Shown here piece by piece: positions 45,252-58,045 of a DNA stretch of 64,000 nt. How positions within the stretch are numbered: the stretch's first letter is position 1; each line of letters starts with the position of its first letter. Below the pieces are notes generated by a model. It made no database searches, was not told where the DNA came from, and saw nothing but the letters and a program-made list of their open reading frames with translations. The translations under genes and the position numbers were made by a program. This DNA is from Agrypnia vestita. Lineage: Eukaryota; Arthropoda; Insecta; Trichoptera; Phryganeidae. The stretch covers positions 1 to 64,000 of the forward strand of contig JADDOH010014924.1 in the NCBI GenBank assembly GCA_016648135.1, read 5' to 3'.

Positions 45252-45726
45252 TTTTTCTGAAATATGACAAAATATCTATTTTTTATGAAATTAATAGCTT
45301 TTCTCATGAGCTGAGCAATTTTTGCAAATTTCACATTCGCATCGCAATTTCAATTTTTTTGGTACCTACCTTGAATTTTGAATTAATGCGGTTCTACTGT
45401 ACATTATTCACACTAACAATAATTAAATAATAGTAATAAATAAGTAAATCCCAGAAAATGCAGGATCACTAATTGTATACTTTTAAAATAAATTAATAAA
45501 ACAGTTTTATTTAATATTTTTAAAGTAACTTGAAAATTGCACACTTCAAAAAAATGACGGCAATTTTGCCAAGTTGTGATAATGATGGTGATACGAGGAA
45601 TTTATTTTTAGACATGAAGAAACACAATCCAAGAAAGGAGACTTTATTTTGGTTGTTTGAGATGTATCGAGCCTTAATTTACACATTTTTTTGTTTTATT
45701 GTTTAGAGAGGCTTCAACCTTTTTCC

Positions 45727-45838
45727 TTTCCCCCTGCTCAAGTTGATATTTTGAATTTTTATTATCTTAATACACTTTTCCTGCTCCCCCTGCTCAAGTT
45801 GATATTTTGAATTTTTATTATCTTAATACACTTTTTTA
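45727..45838. repeat. Two-copy 56-bp tandem duplication
   Basis: CCCCCTGCTCAAGTTGATAT through ATTATCTTAATACACTTTT occurs twice, 56 bp apart and almost identical. It is a recent event. No function seen. Confidence 0.7.
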
Positions 45839-46409
45839 ACTATGTATGCACATTTATTCAAATTGTCAACAAATTATCAACATCCTTTTCTCATTAAACA
45901 CAGCAAATTATTATGGAATTTTATATTTTTTTTTATTCCTTCTGGATTTTAATACTTTAATTTTTAATAAAAAATAAAAAGAATGTTTGTTTTATTTCTC
46001 TTCAAAATTGATCACATTCATCCTTTCATAGACTGTGCCTGGAGTTGGACAAATATTTGGTAAAAAAATCCATGTTTTTTTGACATATAGGGGGTGTTTG
46101 TTCAATGAAATTGATCATATTTTGGTATCATATTTTGACTCCGGTCATGATTTGGTCACCGGACACACAGTGTATAATATTTACATATTATTACAGCAAA
46201 AGTATAATATATTTCTAATGATATTTTTATAATTATATTTTCCGACTTAACTAAACTAACTTTGAGGGTAGGTAGGTTGGTTATGCTAGGTTAGTTAGTT
46301 AGTAACCTAACTTAATGTAGGTAATTAATAAGAATAATAATAATTTATTTATTCCCGCGTAACCAGATTGTAAGTGCAAGACCTGATCCGCCATATAAAT
46401 TACAAGAGT

Positions 46410-46480
46410 TACATATTATATATATATATAGTAACAAGCAATGTTCCCTGTAAGGTGTGCGCGTGTGCGCGCGCACACCT
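46410..46480. repeat. TA run and alternating GTGCGC purine-pyrimidine stretch
   Basis: A short (TA)n run near 46420 is followed by GGTGTGCGCGTGTGCGCGCG and CACACC (46454-46479), self-complementary and alternating, so able to form Z-DNA or a cruciform. Confidence 0.5.
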
Positions 46481-47740
46481 ACCAAAATGTCTCCGCACAC
46501 ATGTTTTACCCTCCGCACAGTCAATATTATAAACGAAAGTTTCCTATGCCAAATTTTAGTTTTGCTCAAATGCATGATACAATACATGCACAATGCAATT
46601 TTCATAAAATTAATTACCTACTTTCTAGTGTTTTTGCTTTGGGGCATTGAATCTCCTAGGGCCGGTCCATTAGTATATGTATTCCGTTTAAAAAAGTAGG
46701 TACAATAGAAATGCGATAAAATTTGGAAAAAGATTTTTTTACATAGTTGAAAATTTAATAAGGATAATTTTGAAAAAGTGAAAAAAATACAATTTTATAA
46801 ATGTTTATTTTGAAAAAATAACGCAGCATTCAAATATATAGATTAAAAATAAATAAAAAGAAAATTCTACAAGTTTAGTATTTAACATATTATATCAACG
46901 AATATTATTTTCTTTATTATTTATTTCAAAAATTGTCATTGTTAGTGTTGTTATTATATAAAATCACTGTGATTAATAAATACCCTAAAATATACATTTA
47001 AATGAAAAATTGTATGTGTGTTTATGGGGGGGGGGGAGTGTAAATTTATCGCACCGCCACTGCACAGATAATAGAAAAATTAGAGGGAACGTTGGTAACA
47101 AGTTACAGTGAAGTAGAAAAATAAAAATAAAATGTATAGAGAGAGAATATATTTAAAAAATAGCTAATCTAAATATAATTATTTCGCTGTCTGTTACTTG
47201 CTGGAACGACAACGTGCGGCTCACGTTGCATGGTCACGGAAGGGTCGTTAATAATTATTATTATTTCCCATGATTTCTTACAGGTGTACAGCTGGTAACT
47301 AATTATAAAACAATAATACATACCACAAAGATATGACAATGAATACAGATACAAAAATATATGCAACTTGAAAGTTCTAAAATAATAATAACAATAAAAT
47401 TTTAAAATAATAAGGATAGTTAAAAGGAATTATTATGAAATAATTTATGCATATAGATATGCTTCAAGTTCTTATTATAATACATATTGTTACGGCTATG
47501 GAAACATATATCTGTAATTATTCTGCATGCAATGCAATTCTTTAATTAGGGATCCATGATAGCACCACTTGCACTAGAGAGTTGGTGACATAACCAACCT
47601 AATAGTTTGGAGAATATATTCTCACTACAAATCATAGAATATTTTTTCTTTTATATTAAAAAGAAAATACAGGTGCGAACAAGGAATATGTGTAGTATCA
47701 ACTTTCTTACTATTTTCAAACTAAGCTAAGCGCCTTTGCT

Positions 47741-47799
47741 AACCAACCATCAGATCACTGGGGAAGCGTCATGACCACCACTACACCAACAAGCTACTT
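47741..47799 (-). repeat. tRNA-like SINE head, copy 3
   Basis: On minus AAGTAGCTTGTTGGTGTAGT, then GGTCATGACGCTTCCCCAG. Same family as 4174-4232. Confidence 0.45.
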
Positions 47800-48256
47800 T
47801 TACAGTCAAATACCAATTCCTGATAACAAGCTTTTCTAATGTAATACTGAATACGATTGTTGACACGGGGGAGTCACCTTGTTACAGCCCGATCTGAACT
47901 TGAAAATTGCTGTCAGGTCATTTGCAATACAATTTTACATACTAAGATTGATATCAATCTAAGAATGTAAAATTGATAGATTTTGAAAGAAAGGCTTTAC
48001 AACCTCACCAACCAAATCAATTTTTATTGTTACCTATGCATTAAAATAATAAGATTATTAAAGGCTAAAATGCTAAAATTCTTATGTCCCCTCTATTATA
48101 TTGAAGCCAAACAAGTCGAGACATATAATATTTTCTTCAAGACGAATGAATATCACACTACGGATGGATGGTGCTTAATTTTAAGTAGATTAGTTTACAC
48201 TCGTTGCGTATTTTTCTTCTAAAAGGCTTCCTAAAGAAATTCTCATATTCTCTGTC

Positions 48257-48310
48257 AGTATCACTCGCTGCTTCCTGTGAAGCTCACGAGCCTACAGACA
48301 TTTAACCTAG
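48257..48310 (+). promoter_or_regulatory. Probable transcription start and 5' UTR exon of the acyltransferase gene
   Basis: An initiator-like TCAGTA (48255-48260) opens a more GC-rich 54-nt stretch that ends in CCTAG|GTAAAT (donor at 48311). The next acceptor, atttcag at 48754, is followed after 9 nt by the gene's start ATG. This makes a conventional non-coding first exon with a 444-nt intron. It is inferred from motifs only. Confidence 0.5.
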
Positions 48311-48763
48311 GTAAATAATAATTCAATATAATATATTTTCGTGAATATTTCTTAAGTTATTTAAAAGTTTATTACATATTTGTGCAATAAAGGTTACACT
48401 ATCAGTGCCATCATCAGTGATCTCTGTCCCGTTAGTTAAGTTAATAGTTCTTCATCCATCTGAAATCTAAACTGTCTCTTGAATGTCAGATGGACAACAA
48501 ACAACATTTCTTTAAGATTTCTGCTGGAGCTTCAAAAAACCTTGGATCCTTTTTTGAAATTATTCCTACATTGAATTGAAGTATGTTTGATTAAGATGAT
48601 TGATAAGAAGACAAGATGATTTGGAGAAGAAAGACCTGCAAGTTATCTTAAATCAAGACTTCTATTTTTCACTCCTGGATAATTAATAATAAATATAAAA
48701 AATGACAATTGTTATTTATTAATGCTGGCCGTAACATACATATTCATATTTCAGATTTTTGAA

Positions 48764-51700
48764 ATGGATTGGTCAAACAAGTGGCTTTGGAAAGAAGATA
48801 ATTCAGAAAGACACTCAAATTGGACAACACCATTTCTTAAAAGTCTATTTTGTACTTTGAACGATTCATTAGCTGGACAGACAAGGATTGAAAGCAGTGC
48901 TACATCAATATTCAGTTCTTTATCTAACGTCGAGCAATGTATCATAGTAATACCAATTTTACTGGGTGTTATAGCTAACAAGTATTATTCAAACAAGGTA
49001 AGTATCGTAGCTGAAAAGTTTTGTAAAAAAATATAATTAATAATTTTCACAGTACAAGTAATTTATCATTTTATTTTTTATTTTAAGGATAACCCAAATG
49101 GAAAAAACAAAGTTACGGTTTCATGGCCGCAGTTTATAAACCCAAAAGCCATATTTATTATTGCATCTTTCTTTATATTTAGTATACTTTTACCTGTAAT
49201 TATTTTGACATTGTTTTTATCATTTTTAAATAGACAATTTGTAAAAATATTTTTGAAAATTAAATATGGCAGCCATTTCATAAGTTTATTAGATGGAACA
49301 GATACAATTTGGGCACTGGAAGAGGACAATGCTAGGAGTATAATTAATGTCATCACCACTGTTGAAGTGGACTGCCAAAATCCTTTAAAAAACAACCTTT
49401 TTGAAAACTTAAAGAGAACAATAAAACAAAAACTATTCGGTAAAAAATGTCCCTATCCAAAAATGTTTTACAAAAGATCATTCGAAAAGGGGTATTATTT
49501 TTGGGAAAAACACGAAAATATCCATATTGATGATTTCGTACGTCCCATGAAATTTGATCAAGACTCAGAACTAAATAATGAAATTTTACACAAATACGTG
49601 TCTGAAAATGCTAACACCCTCTTACCATGCAGTAACACTGCTTCATGGGAAGTATTGATCAGTAATCGTCCAATGGTAAAAAGGTTGGATGAAAAATTGA
49701 ATGTCAAAGTGTATCCATTATTATTTAGAATCCATCACAGCCTAGGTGATGGTGTGGTTTTGATGAAATTATTATTAAAAACCATTGCCGATGAAAATAT
49801 TGAAATACAAGCAGAATATAATAATACAACTTCAGAAATGTCCAAGTGGTCAGTCAAAAATCTACCAAAATTTTTGGATGTACATAAATTCGTAATAACA
49901 GCCATCAGTGGCTTGACACTTTTAATGCTGTCACCAGCTTCACTCGTGAGTCAAATGTTGAGACCTCCAGACAAAAATGTTCTGCATGGACCACTTCTCA
50001 CTGGAAAGAAAGTGTGTGCTTGGGTGTCCGACGGCCTAAAAGAAGAAAGCCTGTTGCTTAAAATCAAACGAATGAAGTTACGTATACCCGGAGTAACCTT
50101 TTCTGATGTGTTTTTGACAGCTTTGTCCGCCAGCTATCATAATTATTTCACCCAGGTAAAATCTATATTACAGTACTTCATAGAATTTAGATATTACGTA
50201 TTTGTCAAGTTGATATTCTCACTACATTTCATATTAAGCTAAATAATGTTAAATTAAATATAAAAGAAACAAAAGTAGTAATAACTTGAGGATAATTCTA
50301 TACTTAGTTTACACATCTAGATCATGTTTGAATTTAAGAAATTAAATATCGAAAAAAAAAATCAAAATACCTACCAGATTAAATCTTACAGTTTTTGTAA
50401 AAAAAGATGGTAAAATTGTGTGATTTAAATAATTTAAATGCACAACAATGTATGATTAATATATTATGTTTGTTTATAATTAAAATTAATTAATATAAGT
50501 ACTCAATACATTTATTAAAATATTGATTGTATAATCTATTTGTATAAATCTACTTATATTATTTGATTATACACCTACATGTTTCGGAAATACCTTTCCA
50601 TCGTCATCATAATTTAGAAAAACAAAAAACAAAAGACATTATTCATTTTGATATTTTGACATATATATAACACCCTGACGGTCGAAAGGTATTTCTGAAA
50701 CATGTAGGTGTAATTAATCAAATAATATAAGTAGATTTATAAAAATAATACAATCAATATTTAAAAAAATGTCAATCTAGAATGTTGCTGAATCAATTGG
50801 AAAAAAAACCAATATATTTATGCCAATTGTTTGGAAAACCATATATTGGTTTTGGTCAGAACATATATATTAATTAAGTGATGCAATTTTCATAATAACT
50901 TGATAAACTAACCTATACATTGGGGTGATAAACAGTGTTTCACAATAGTCAAAAGATTTGAAGCATTTTTTCTTTATGCCTTACATTATTATTATTATTT
51001 TTTATTTTTATTTACCTACATCGTCTTTATGCCTACATACATATACGGTTACAAGATGTTCATCTATTCCCGAAATGACTTAAAAATTAAAGAATGAAAA
51101 TCTTTCCATGCATCACTGTATTTTATTTTTATTTTCATACATGTTTATAGTGTTGTTTGTTGGGGAAACCAATCATTCCTGAATATATGACTGCAGTGGT
51201 ACCAGTCAGGGTGGAAAACTCACATTTGAAACTGAAATTTGAAATTACCGATGCACAACTCAAGTTGGAAAACAGGTTTTCTGTGGCTATGTTGACTATA
51301 CCTATTAGCCGTGCCAATTCTGCAGATGGGAAAGCGAACAGCTACACACTCCTTAAGCGATTAGTGGAAGTGCGAAGACTGACAAATCAATTGCGATGCA
51401 GTGCAGATTACTACGTGAGTTTAAAGCATGTATATGTTTATGGCCCATGTTTTTCAAATTCATTCAAATTTCAAATACAATTCAAAATGAATATTCGAGG
51501 GTAAAAAGCCAAAAAGGTGTCAGTGATTATTTCGAACTTTAGAGGAGAGTAAAATCAAGTTCTATTATTTGATTTTGTCAATGTTTCTTTTATTATTACA
51601 GATTTCCATATTTGTTAATCAAATGAAGTTCTGTTATCTGATTTTGTCAATGTTTCTTTTATTATTAAATATTTCCATATTTGTTAATCCAAAACACACA

Positions 51701-54700
51701 TGGAAATCGTTTAATAATTAAAGAAACGTTGACAAAATCGGATTGACAGAACATTCTTTTGCTCTCCTGTAAAGTTCGAAATAATCACTTACACCCTTTT
51801 GGCTTTCTACCCTCGATATCATATTTTCCAGAAAAATCATACTTAAGTAATAAAACAGACCAAATAAAAAAACCGTTGAAGATGAAAATTAACTATGTAG
51901 GTACATACTTGTAAAAAATTATTCCATTTGCAGGTTAATTATTGGCTAATGAGTGTGGCTAGTCATGTTTTACCTGAATCTATACTTCGGACACTTTTGT
52001 ATAGCGAACAAGCGACACTGGTTGTCAGCAATCTACCAGGACCTGCCAACATTAAGATTTGTGGGGGATATGTTAGAGATATGGCGTTCTTCGTACCACA
52101 CAGGGGTACTACAGGTAATATACAAAAAGTATGTGCCACTCGTCAGATAAATGACGATTGTAAAGCTGTGAGGGAAATCTAGCAATCGCGGTTCACCTCA
52201 AGGTTCTATTCAATCAGGAGGTTTCGCTGAAAGTCAACAAAAACTAAACTGTATTTTTTAATGGCAAAACAGGCCATTTCTGTAGGCCCAATTACTGTAG
52301 CGAAATACATTACCAAAACACCCACACTTGAGTAAATCACATAGATGTTTTGTGACCTCATTAGGAATCAAACCCGGAACCCTGGAGACTTTAAGGGCCG
52401 CTAAAGCTAAGGGCAGGTAATAGGTTATAATGCATCATCATCATCACCATCTTCATCCCATTGTCCTAGTGGGGTCGGGGGCTCAAAGACTCGACAAAGT
52501 GCTTCCACATTCCCCAGTCTTGTACTGCTTCCTTATGTGTTAATCAGTCAAGATCCATTCTGTTTTCATACACTTACGAATATACGGTTACGTAAATTCA
52601 GCCTCATTTCAATTTCAAATGCACAATTATATTAAAACATTTATCTTGGTAGGGTGAGAATTGATGTCCTACATTGGATTAGGTAGACTGTAACATAATT
52701 ATATAGTAACAATTTTAAACATGTATCAATTGCCATAACACTGTTTATGTTATTACAAAACGTTTATAAACACAACTATAATTTGTATGTTTTTTTTTAC
52801 ATTGGTAAATAAATAAAAAAACAATATGTACCTATTCAGAATACACAAGTAGCATCGATTTGTGACACTGAGCCAGATTCAGTACAACTTTATATGATCA
52901 GTGGAACCATCACAGCAGAGCAGAAGTAATACAGGAAAAGGTGTAGTTTGAGGAAGACTAGTTATTGTGACGATTACAATTTTTAATTAATTTTTGATGA
53001 ATTTCTGAATTAGGAATGGGAGTTACTTTGTTGACATGTGGTGGGAGAGTGCACTTAGGATTGATGGCCGACTCAGCGCTGATCAGCTGTACCGAGGATG
53101 CTGAGACAATACTCAAAGGAGCGGTGGAAGAGATCAAGGCATTAGATGTTTTCACTTCAAGGAGAATGTACTCTCAGGAACAAAGTGAGATGTTACTATA
53201 TTTATATCAAATATAATTTAGCAAATTAAAGTAAAAATAATAAGTACTCTTGCAAATAAGTTAATCGTGTGCAGCTCAAAAAAAAATTACCTGTATAATC
53301 ACCGTTAATTCGAAATTCAAGGGACCCAAAGAAAACATTAAGAATTATGCGGAATCCCATTTATTCAAAATTCAAGGTACAAAAAAAAACCTGATGAAAT
53401 TCACCAAAAGTCGTAAAACTAATGAAAAAAGCCATTAATTTCGTGAAAAAAGTTTGTATTTGCGCATATTTCTAGAAACAATTTTGAAAATGCAATATTT
53501 ATTATGCTAAACTAATGCACCCAATATTGACATATTTGTTGGTCTTACTTGTGAAAAAAAATTTATAATATATGAAATATTTTTTAAATATCGTGCGATT
53601 TAAAAAAAAAATTGAGTTATGTGACCTAAAATGTATTGATTTATAGTGGAGGAAGGGGCTAAAAATGATTTCAAATTATCGGGGTTAATCTACTGTGAAA
53701 TTAACATTTTGGAACTTGGGTTTTAAAAATTTAGAATTATGGAGAATTTGGAATTATCTGCATATAAATTAACGGGGTTTTACTGTAATCACCACCAAAG
53801 CAATTGATAAGTTTAAATACAGCAAAGTTTTTTCATTTTTAAGATACTTAAACCAATTCAAAATTTTGCATAATACTCTCACCAATTTACTTACTTACTT
53901 ACTTACCATCACACCGTTTCTCCGTGGGGGTAGGCAGAGAGGATAGAGCGCCACACTTTTCTGTCCTGACATACAACTCTCGCCTCATCCACATTCATAC
54001 ATCTTCGCATGCAAACTCGCCGGTTGTTGAGGCTTCTAACGGGACCATCTTCCAGTATCTGGTTAATCTGGTCATGCCACGTCTTCCGCGGTCGCCCTCT
54101 CTTTCTGGCGCCATCAACATTTGCATTATATATCTTTCTTACCATTCTTTCCTCATTCATTCGCTCAACATGCCCTGTCTCAACATGCTCAACATCTGAG
54201 CGACCCTTTTTTAATTCTATTAATTATGCTAAGATCAGCTTTACATTCATTCCTAATATCTGCATTCTTTACTTTATCATAAATTGATTTGCCGCACGTA
54301 CGTCTGAGGGATCTCATTTCCACTGCATTCAATCTACTTTCGTTCTTCTTCTGCCAGCTCCAGGCTTAGCTTCCATACATCAGTGTTGGTACCAGAATTC
54401 CATTATGTACCTCTAGTTTTGCCTCGGTAGACAAATTTCTATTAGAAACTATTGCATTCAAAGCACCATTCACCCTATTCCCTGCAGTCACTCTCCTTTA
54501 AATATCTTTTTTAACATTCCCTCTTCTATCGAACATACTTCCCAAGTACACAAACTCATCTATCTGTTCCAAACATTCATTACCTACTGGAATTTCACAC
54601 GTTGTCTAACTTTCCTCTTTCTCGAATACCATCACTTTTGACTTGTTAACGTTCATAATAAGGTCACTTTCCATGCATACATCATACATCCTGCTTACTA

Positions 54701-55110
54701 GACTCTGTAAGTCCTGTTCGCTATTTGCCATTAATACTGCATCATCCGCGTACAGTAAACAGCATACAATCAAATCACTCATTTTCGCTCCTACATTCAT
54801 ATATTCCAGTTCTTTTACACAATTATCCATATACAAGTTGAACAGTCATGGAGACATAACGCAACCCTGATTGACACCTTTTGTAATATCAAACCAATTT
54901 ACATATGTGTAATTTATTAGCATAATGTATTTACAGAAATACTTGTATCAAAAGTTGTGATTCGAATGGTAGGATGTGCACATATGTGTAAATAAATTAA
55001 TCATGAAAAATTTCTATTTCTCAAATACATTAATTAGATATAGTAGTAATACAGTATATGAATACTGCTGGAATTAATGATACTGAGATAGCACTATTTT
55101 TTCAGGTTAG
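48764..55110 (+). CDS. WS/DGAT-like O-acyltransferase (wax ester synthase / diacylglycerol acyltransferase family)
   Basis: Coding exons: 48764-48997, 49088-50155, 51151-51414, 51934-52114, 53014-53184, then a short end in the exon starting at 55106. All have GT/AG borders and consistent phases, for about 640 residues. Residues 294-300 read HHSLGDG, the HHxxxDG acyl-transfer motif of the WES acyltransferase domain; SNLPGP near residue 554 is typical of the C-terminal DUF1298/WSD domain. Two strongly hydrophobic stretches (about residues 60-73 and 97-122) precede the catalytic domain and predict membrane anchoring. The family esterifies fatty alcohols or diacylglycerol with acyl-CoA; the insect substrate cannot be read from sequence. 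With the donor at 53184 the last junction gives AGT TAG at once, yet the last exon is open for 37 codons in another phase, so the C-terminus is uncertain. Introns hold a foldback element, a SINE-like piece and LINE copies. Confidence 0.9.
50516..50775. mobile_element. Family 1 foldback element, intron of acyltransferase gene
   Basis: Inverted arms (AATCTACTTATATTATTTGA ... CATGTTTCGG and mirror) surround a short centre. The plus arm at 50671-50710 reads CACC, CUGACGG, stem II GAAA/UUUC, GAAA, CAUGUA, GGUG. The minus arm has GGAAAGGUAUUUCC and GAAAC but a replaced 5' core. Confidence 0.65.
51495..51815. mobile_element. Foldback MITE in an acyltransferase intron
   Basis: CGAGGGTAAAAAGCCAAAAA and the inverse of AACACCCTTTTGGCTTTCTA form the ends, followed by TTTCGAACTTTA-AGGAGAG. 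The left arm contains a tandem duplication of about 67 bp (51556-51690; TGATTTTGTCAATGTTTCTT twice). It ends about 120 bp before the acceptor at 51933. Confidence 0.7.
52190..52425 (-). repeat. tRNA-derived SINE-like sequence
   Basis: On minus a box A-like TTAGCTTTAGCGG is followed by box B-like GGGTTCCGGGTTTGATTCC at about 35 nt. It sits next to a LINE family B 3' end in an acyltransferase intron. Confidence 0.4.
52435..52590 (-). mobile_element. LINE family B 3' UTR fragment, copy 3, with ATG-rich tail
   Basis: The minus strand has GGAATGTGGAAGCACTTTGT, CGAGTCTTTGAGCCCCCGAC, then GATGATGATGATG, matching the end of the 22230 copy. It lies in an acyltransferase intron. Confidence 0.6.
53884..54900 (-). 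mobile_element. 5'-truncated LINE (family A) with RT YADD region, copy 1
   Basis: Minus-strand order: GVNQGCVMSP then TGA (a Trp codon in relatives), LYMDNCVKELE, LLYADDAVLMANSEQDL (the RT active-site YADD), NVNKSKVMVF, FVYLGSMFDRRGN, then RGRPRKTWHDQI and a tail ending in HGETV. Frames are interrupted. The 3' end finishes with TAAG repeats (53884-53900). It has RTE/Jockey-like character and lies in the last acyltransferase intron. Confidence 0.75.
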
Positions 55111-55275
55111 GAGATACATGGCTGCAAGCGAAGTGATTGAAGCAGACAACAAAACATATGATTCGGGCCATTTTAAAGACAAAACATTAAGGAAATATAT
55201 TAAAAATAGGATATCATAACTTTACTTAAATAAACGTTTCAAAAATGTATAAAACCTTAAAATAAAAACATAAAA
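55106..55275 (+). other. Last exon and poly(A) region of the acyltransferase gene
   Basis: Acceptor tattttttcag ends at 55105. AATAAA occurs at 55229-55234 and 55260-55265. Read in phase 0 the exon is open for 37 codons to TAA at 55217-55219 and begins VRRYMAASEV. The upstream exon, however, ends one base into a codon, so direct splicing gives Ser-stop. An unseen intermediate exon or a different donor would restore the longer end. Confidence 0.6.
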
Positions 55276-55430
55276 TGCCAATATTGACATCATATCATTT
55301 TCCCCTGAATATTTTTACACAAATCTCTTACTAATACATAAAAATATGTAATTATGAAATGTGAATTTATACAAAGAGAAAAAGTTAAAAACTCAAACAA
55401 TAGAGCTGATTGCATCAACTTGGTTTATAG

Positions 55431-55843
55431 TAGAGATGGGTCATTCATGAATGAACTATTCTTTTCGAACAGTTTACTTTACTGAAAGAATGAATGATAT
55501 AGGTGGAAAATAATTTGTGGAAAATTTTGCAGCGGTCGAGTGATAATATTTTTGATGCGAAACACTCTTTTTTATTTACTTGGGGAAGTTGATGTAGATA
55601 AAAGTATGTTTTAAAATTCTATGAAACAACCCCCTCCTCATGGATTTGAAAAGGTTAATCTTTGGAAACTGAAAGTACACCCCCCATGATTTCAAAAATT
55701 TGGCGGTGGCTGAAAAAATTCTTGGTGGATTAATGAACAATTCATTTACAGAAGTTGAAGTAGATAAAAACAATAATTCAAAGAACTGCTGAACGATTTG
55801 GTGAATGACACTTCAGTTAACTGAACTAAAATTCCCATCTCTA
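55431..55843. mobile_element. hAT MITE
   Basis: TAGAGATGGG and CCCATCTCTA termini lie between perfect 8-bp duplications GTTTATAG (55423-55430 and 55844-55851). Subterminal GAATGAACTATTC-type repeats are present. It is non-coding and lies just past the acyltransferase gene. Confidence 0.8.
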
Positions 55844-56530
55844 GTTTATAGTAATATTTTGTTTCAATCATCGATTTTTGCATTATCCACCAATCAACAT
55901 GATTTTTACAAAATATTAATCTCAGAACATATCAACTTACTTGTTCACCTGAGAGGGAACTTCCCAGTATGTGTATTTATAATTAACTGAGGGATTTAAT
56001 ATTCTTACAATCCCAAATTGTGCCTTTTCATTTTTTGTACTTTTATCATTCCATTCTCGACACAGATTTCTGTAATGAGACAGGCATGGTCCAAACAAAA
56101 TCTGTACAATTTTTTATATAGAAATAAATAAATACATACATTTAAAAAATGCATAATTATTAATTAATCATCATTTTTCTGAGGCACCATAAAGGCAAAT
56201 TCAAAAATAGCGTCTATCGCTGCCAGCGTTAGACATTAACCATAGATTTTTATGAAAGATTACTATAAACCAAGCTGATGCAATAGAACATAAACTTAAT
56301 GGAACATAAACTAGTGATATTAAGTCAAATTGAAGAAAAATATTCAAAGTGTCCACCATCATCACTTGGTTATTACAAAAAACATTAAACATTTATTTTA
56401 TTCTGTTATGCACATGCAAAAAAAATGTGTTTATGAGATAAGATAGCTTTGAGATCAAAAATTTGAATCAGTTTAAATATTAAAATGTCTGTTCTCAGAT
56501 TTGCACGGCCTCATCAAATCATCTGCATGT

Positions 56531-56620
56531 ATTTTTTTGGGATATTCTGCCATGGATATCCGACCTCTCTGGCTGACGTTTCGGATCGCATTGCGGGGTC
56601 CATCATTAGGGATGATGTGT
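56531..56620 (-). repeat. Family 2 repeat, single arm
   Basis: It contains GGGATATTCTGCCATGG, GACCTCTCTGGCTGACGTTT and CGGATCGCATTGCGGGGTCC. On minus it reads CUAAUGA, GGACCCC/GCGAUCC, GAAAC, GUC, AGCC; again G5 is A. Confidence 0.55.
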
Positions 56621-57232
56621 TGACAATATTTACAGTACACTAATACAGCCGTACTCAACCTTTTTTTCTTCAGGCCATATGTTTGCTAAGTTACGCAGGC
56701 CGCAACATTTTACTGATATGACGGAAAGAAAATTCACATAGGGAAAAATAGTATTGGTTGAAACCCGTTTGATTCGAGATTAAGACGCCGCCACTTGATT
56801 AATCAACAAATATTTTTTTAAACTATAGCAGGATGATAAAAATACTTATCGCTTATCAGCATATTAGCCAACACCAGCTCAAACATAAACAGCTTATTTC
56901 CCTATATGAAATTTATTTTCGTCTTATCTGTATACTCAAAACACAATAATGTAAAAAATAACTCTCAAAACTAACGTATATCTGCGTTTATTTCTGTTTA
57001 GCGTCTTAACAAAAACAATAGATTAATAAACGCATACATGATTTATGAGTATGGATTCCAACACCTTATTATTAAAGACGTTACGAGGGACGAAATTATA
57101 AAAGGAAAAAACATCCAGAGTTTCATAGGCCACATTGTGGCGGGAAACCATAAAGGCACGATGCATTAAAAATACAATATCGGTTTGTACAAAGAGTTGG
57201 ATATATTCAAAATATTATATGAATTATTTGAA

Positions 57233-57310
57233 TGATATAAAAAGTAGGAATAATATTTATAGATTTCGAAAAATTATTTGACACACTGGAACATGAGATT
57301 TTCCACTAAA
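57233..57310 (+). mobile_element. LINE RT motif fragment
   Basis: One frame reads GIIFIDFEKLFDTLEHEIF, the conserved (V)FIDFKKAFDTVDHEIL segment of non-LTR reverse transcriptases. Flanking sequence has decayed too far to classify. Confidence 0.45.
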
Positions 57311-58045
57311 TCTAGAGACCACTAAATAAACAATTAAAAAATTACACGACAAACACAAAACCTGTGGTTGAAATAACGAATTTATTCTTAAACATGTGAT
57401 GAATCACCTGTTTCTATAGATTTTTTTTTAAATTTTATTATTTTTATTTTGAACTCTAAGATGATTTAAATGCTACGCGGGAAAAATTGAGCTAAACCCA
57501 CCTGGCGGAGTATTGGAGCTACAAAAATTTGGGAATGATGAAACGCTAGTATTGGGAGGGAGTTAGTAGCGATTGATCGGATATAGGTTACGGGCAGTTA
57601 CTATTCAATTCTTATAAATCATATTAATCTTGTGGTAAAGCCGTGTTTGGTACAAATGGTTGACGATCGATGCGGTCCGAGCGGTCCACATGTGCTTCCC
57701 ATAAAAAATACTGAACACGGTTTTCGTAGATTTGGGTCGCGGTTATTGCGTTTTGAGCCGTTAAAAAACCGATTAACGTCTACTCTAAGGTGACGATGAT
57801 ATTGACAGTTCCACGAGGTTTCTGAATTATGGACCTTTTTGCTGGGTTTTTGAAACCGTTTAAATGTCATTAATCGCCTTCTTAAGTGGATTGCCGCGCA
57901 AGAGAGATGGGAGATTTAAGCAAAAGTAAGGAAGGCGGGTCCTAATTGGGGGATCGCGAGAGGAAAACGCCCCATAAATAATTTATAGGAATTGGCCGTG
58001 AAGCACGGATTAAACGTATACGATGTACCAGAGGGGTGACCTTAA

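Larger units (their letters stand above)
45252..48256. other. Intergenic sequence between piggyBac remnant and acyltransferase gene
   Basis: Contains the 56-bp duplication, the Z-DNA-like stretch, a G run at 47024 and a SINE head. The remainder is AT-rich without coding signals. Confidence 0.45.
55852..58045. other. No gene recognised apart from repeat scraps
   Basis: Holds the family 2 repeat (56531-56620) and an RT scrap (57233-57310). The 83-codon minus frame at 57619-57870 lies in somewhat GC-richer DNA but matches no family I know. Confidence 0.4.

Noticed and set aside
45086..45334. 82-codon minus frame
   Set aside because: Antisense of the piggyBac N-terminal coding region; no motif of its own.
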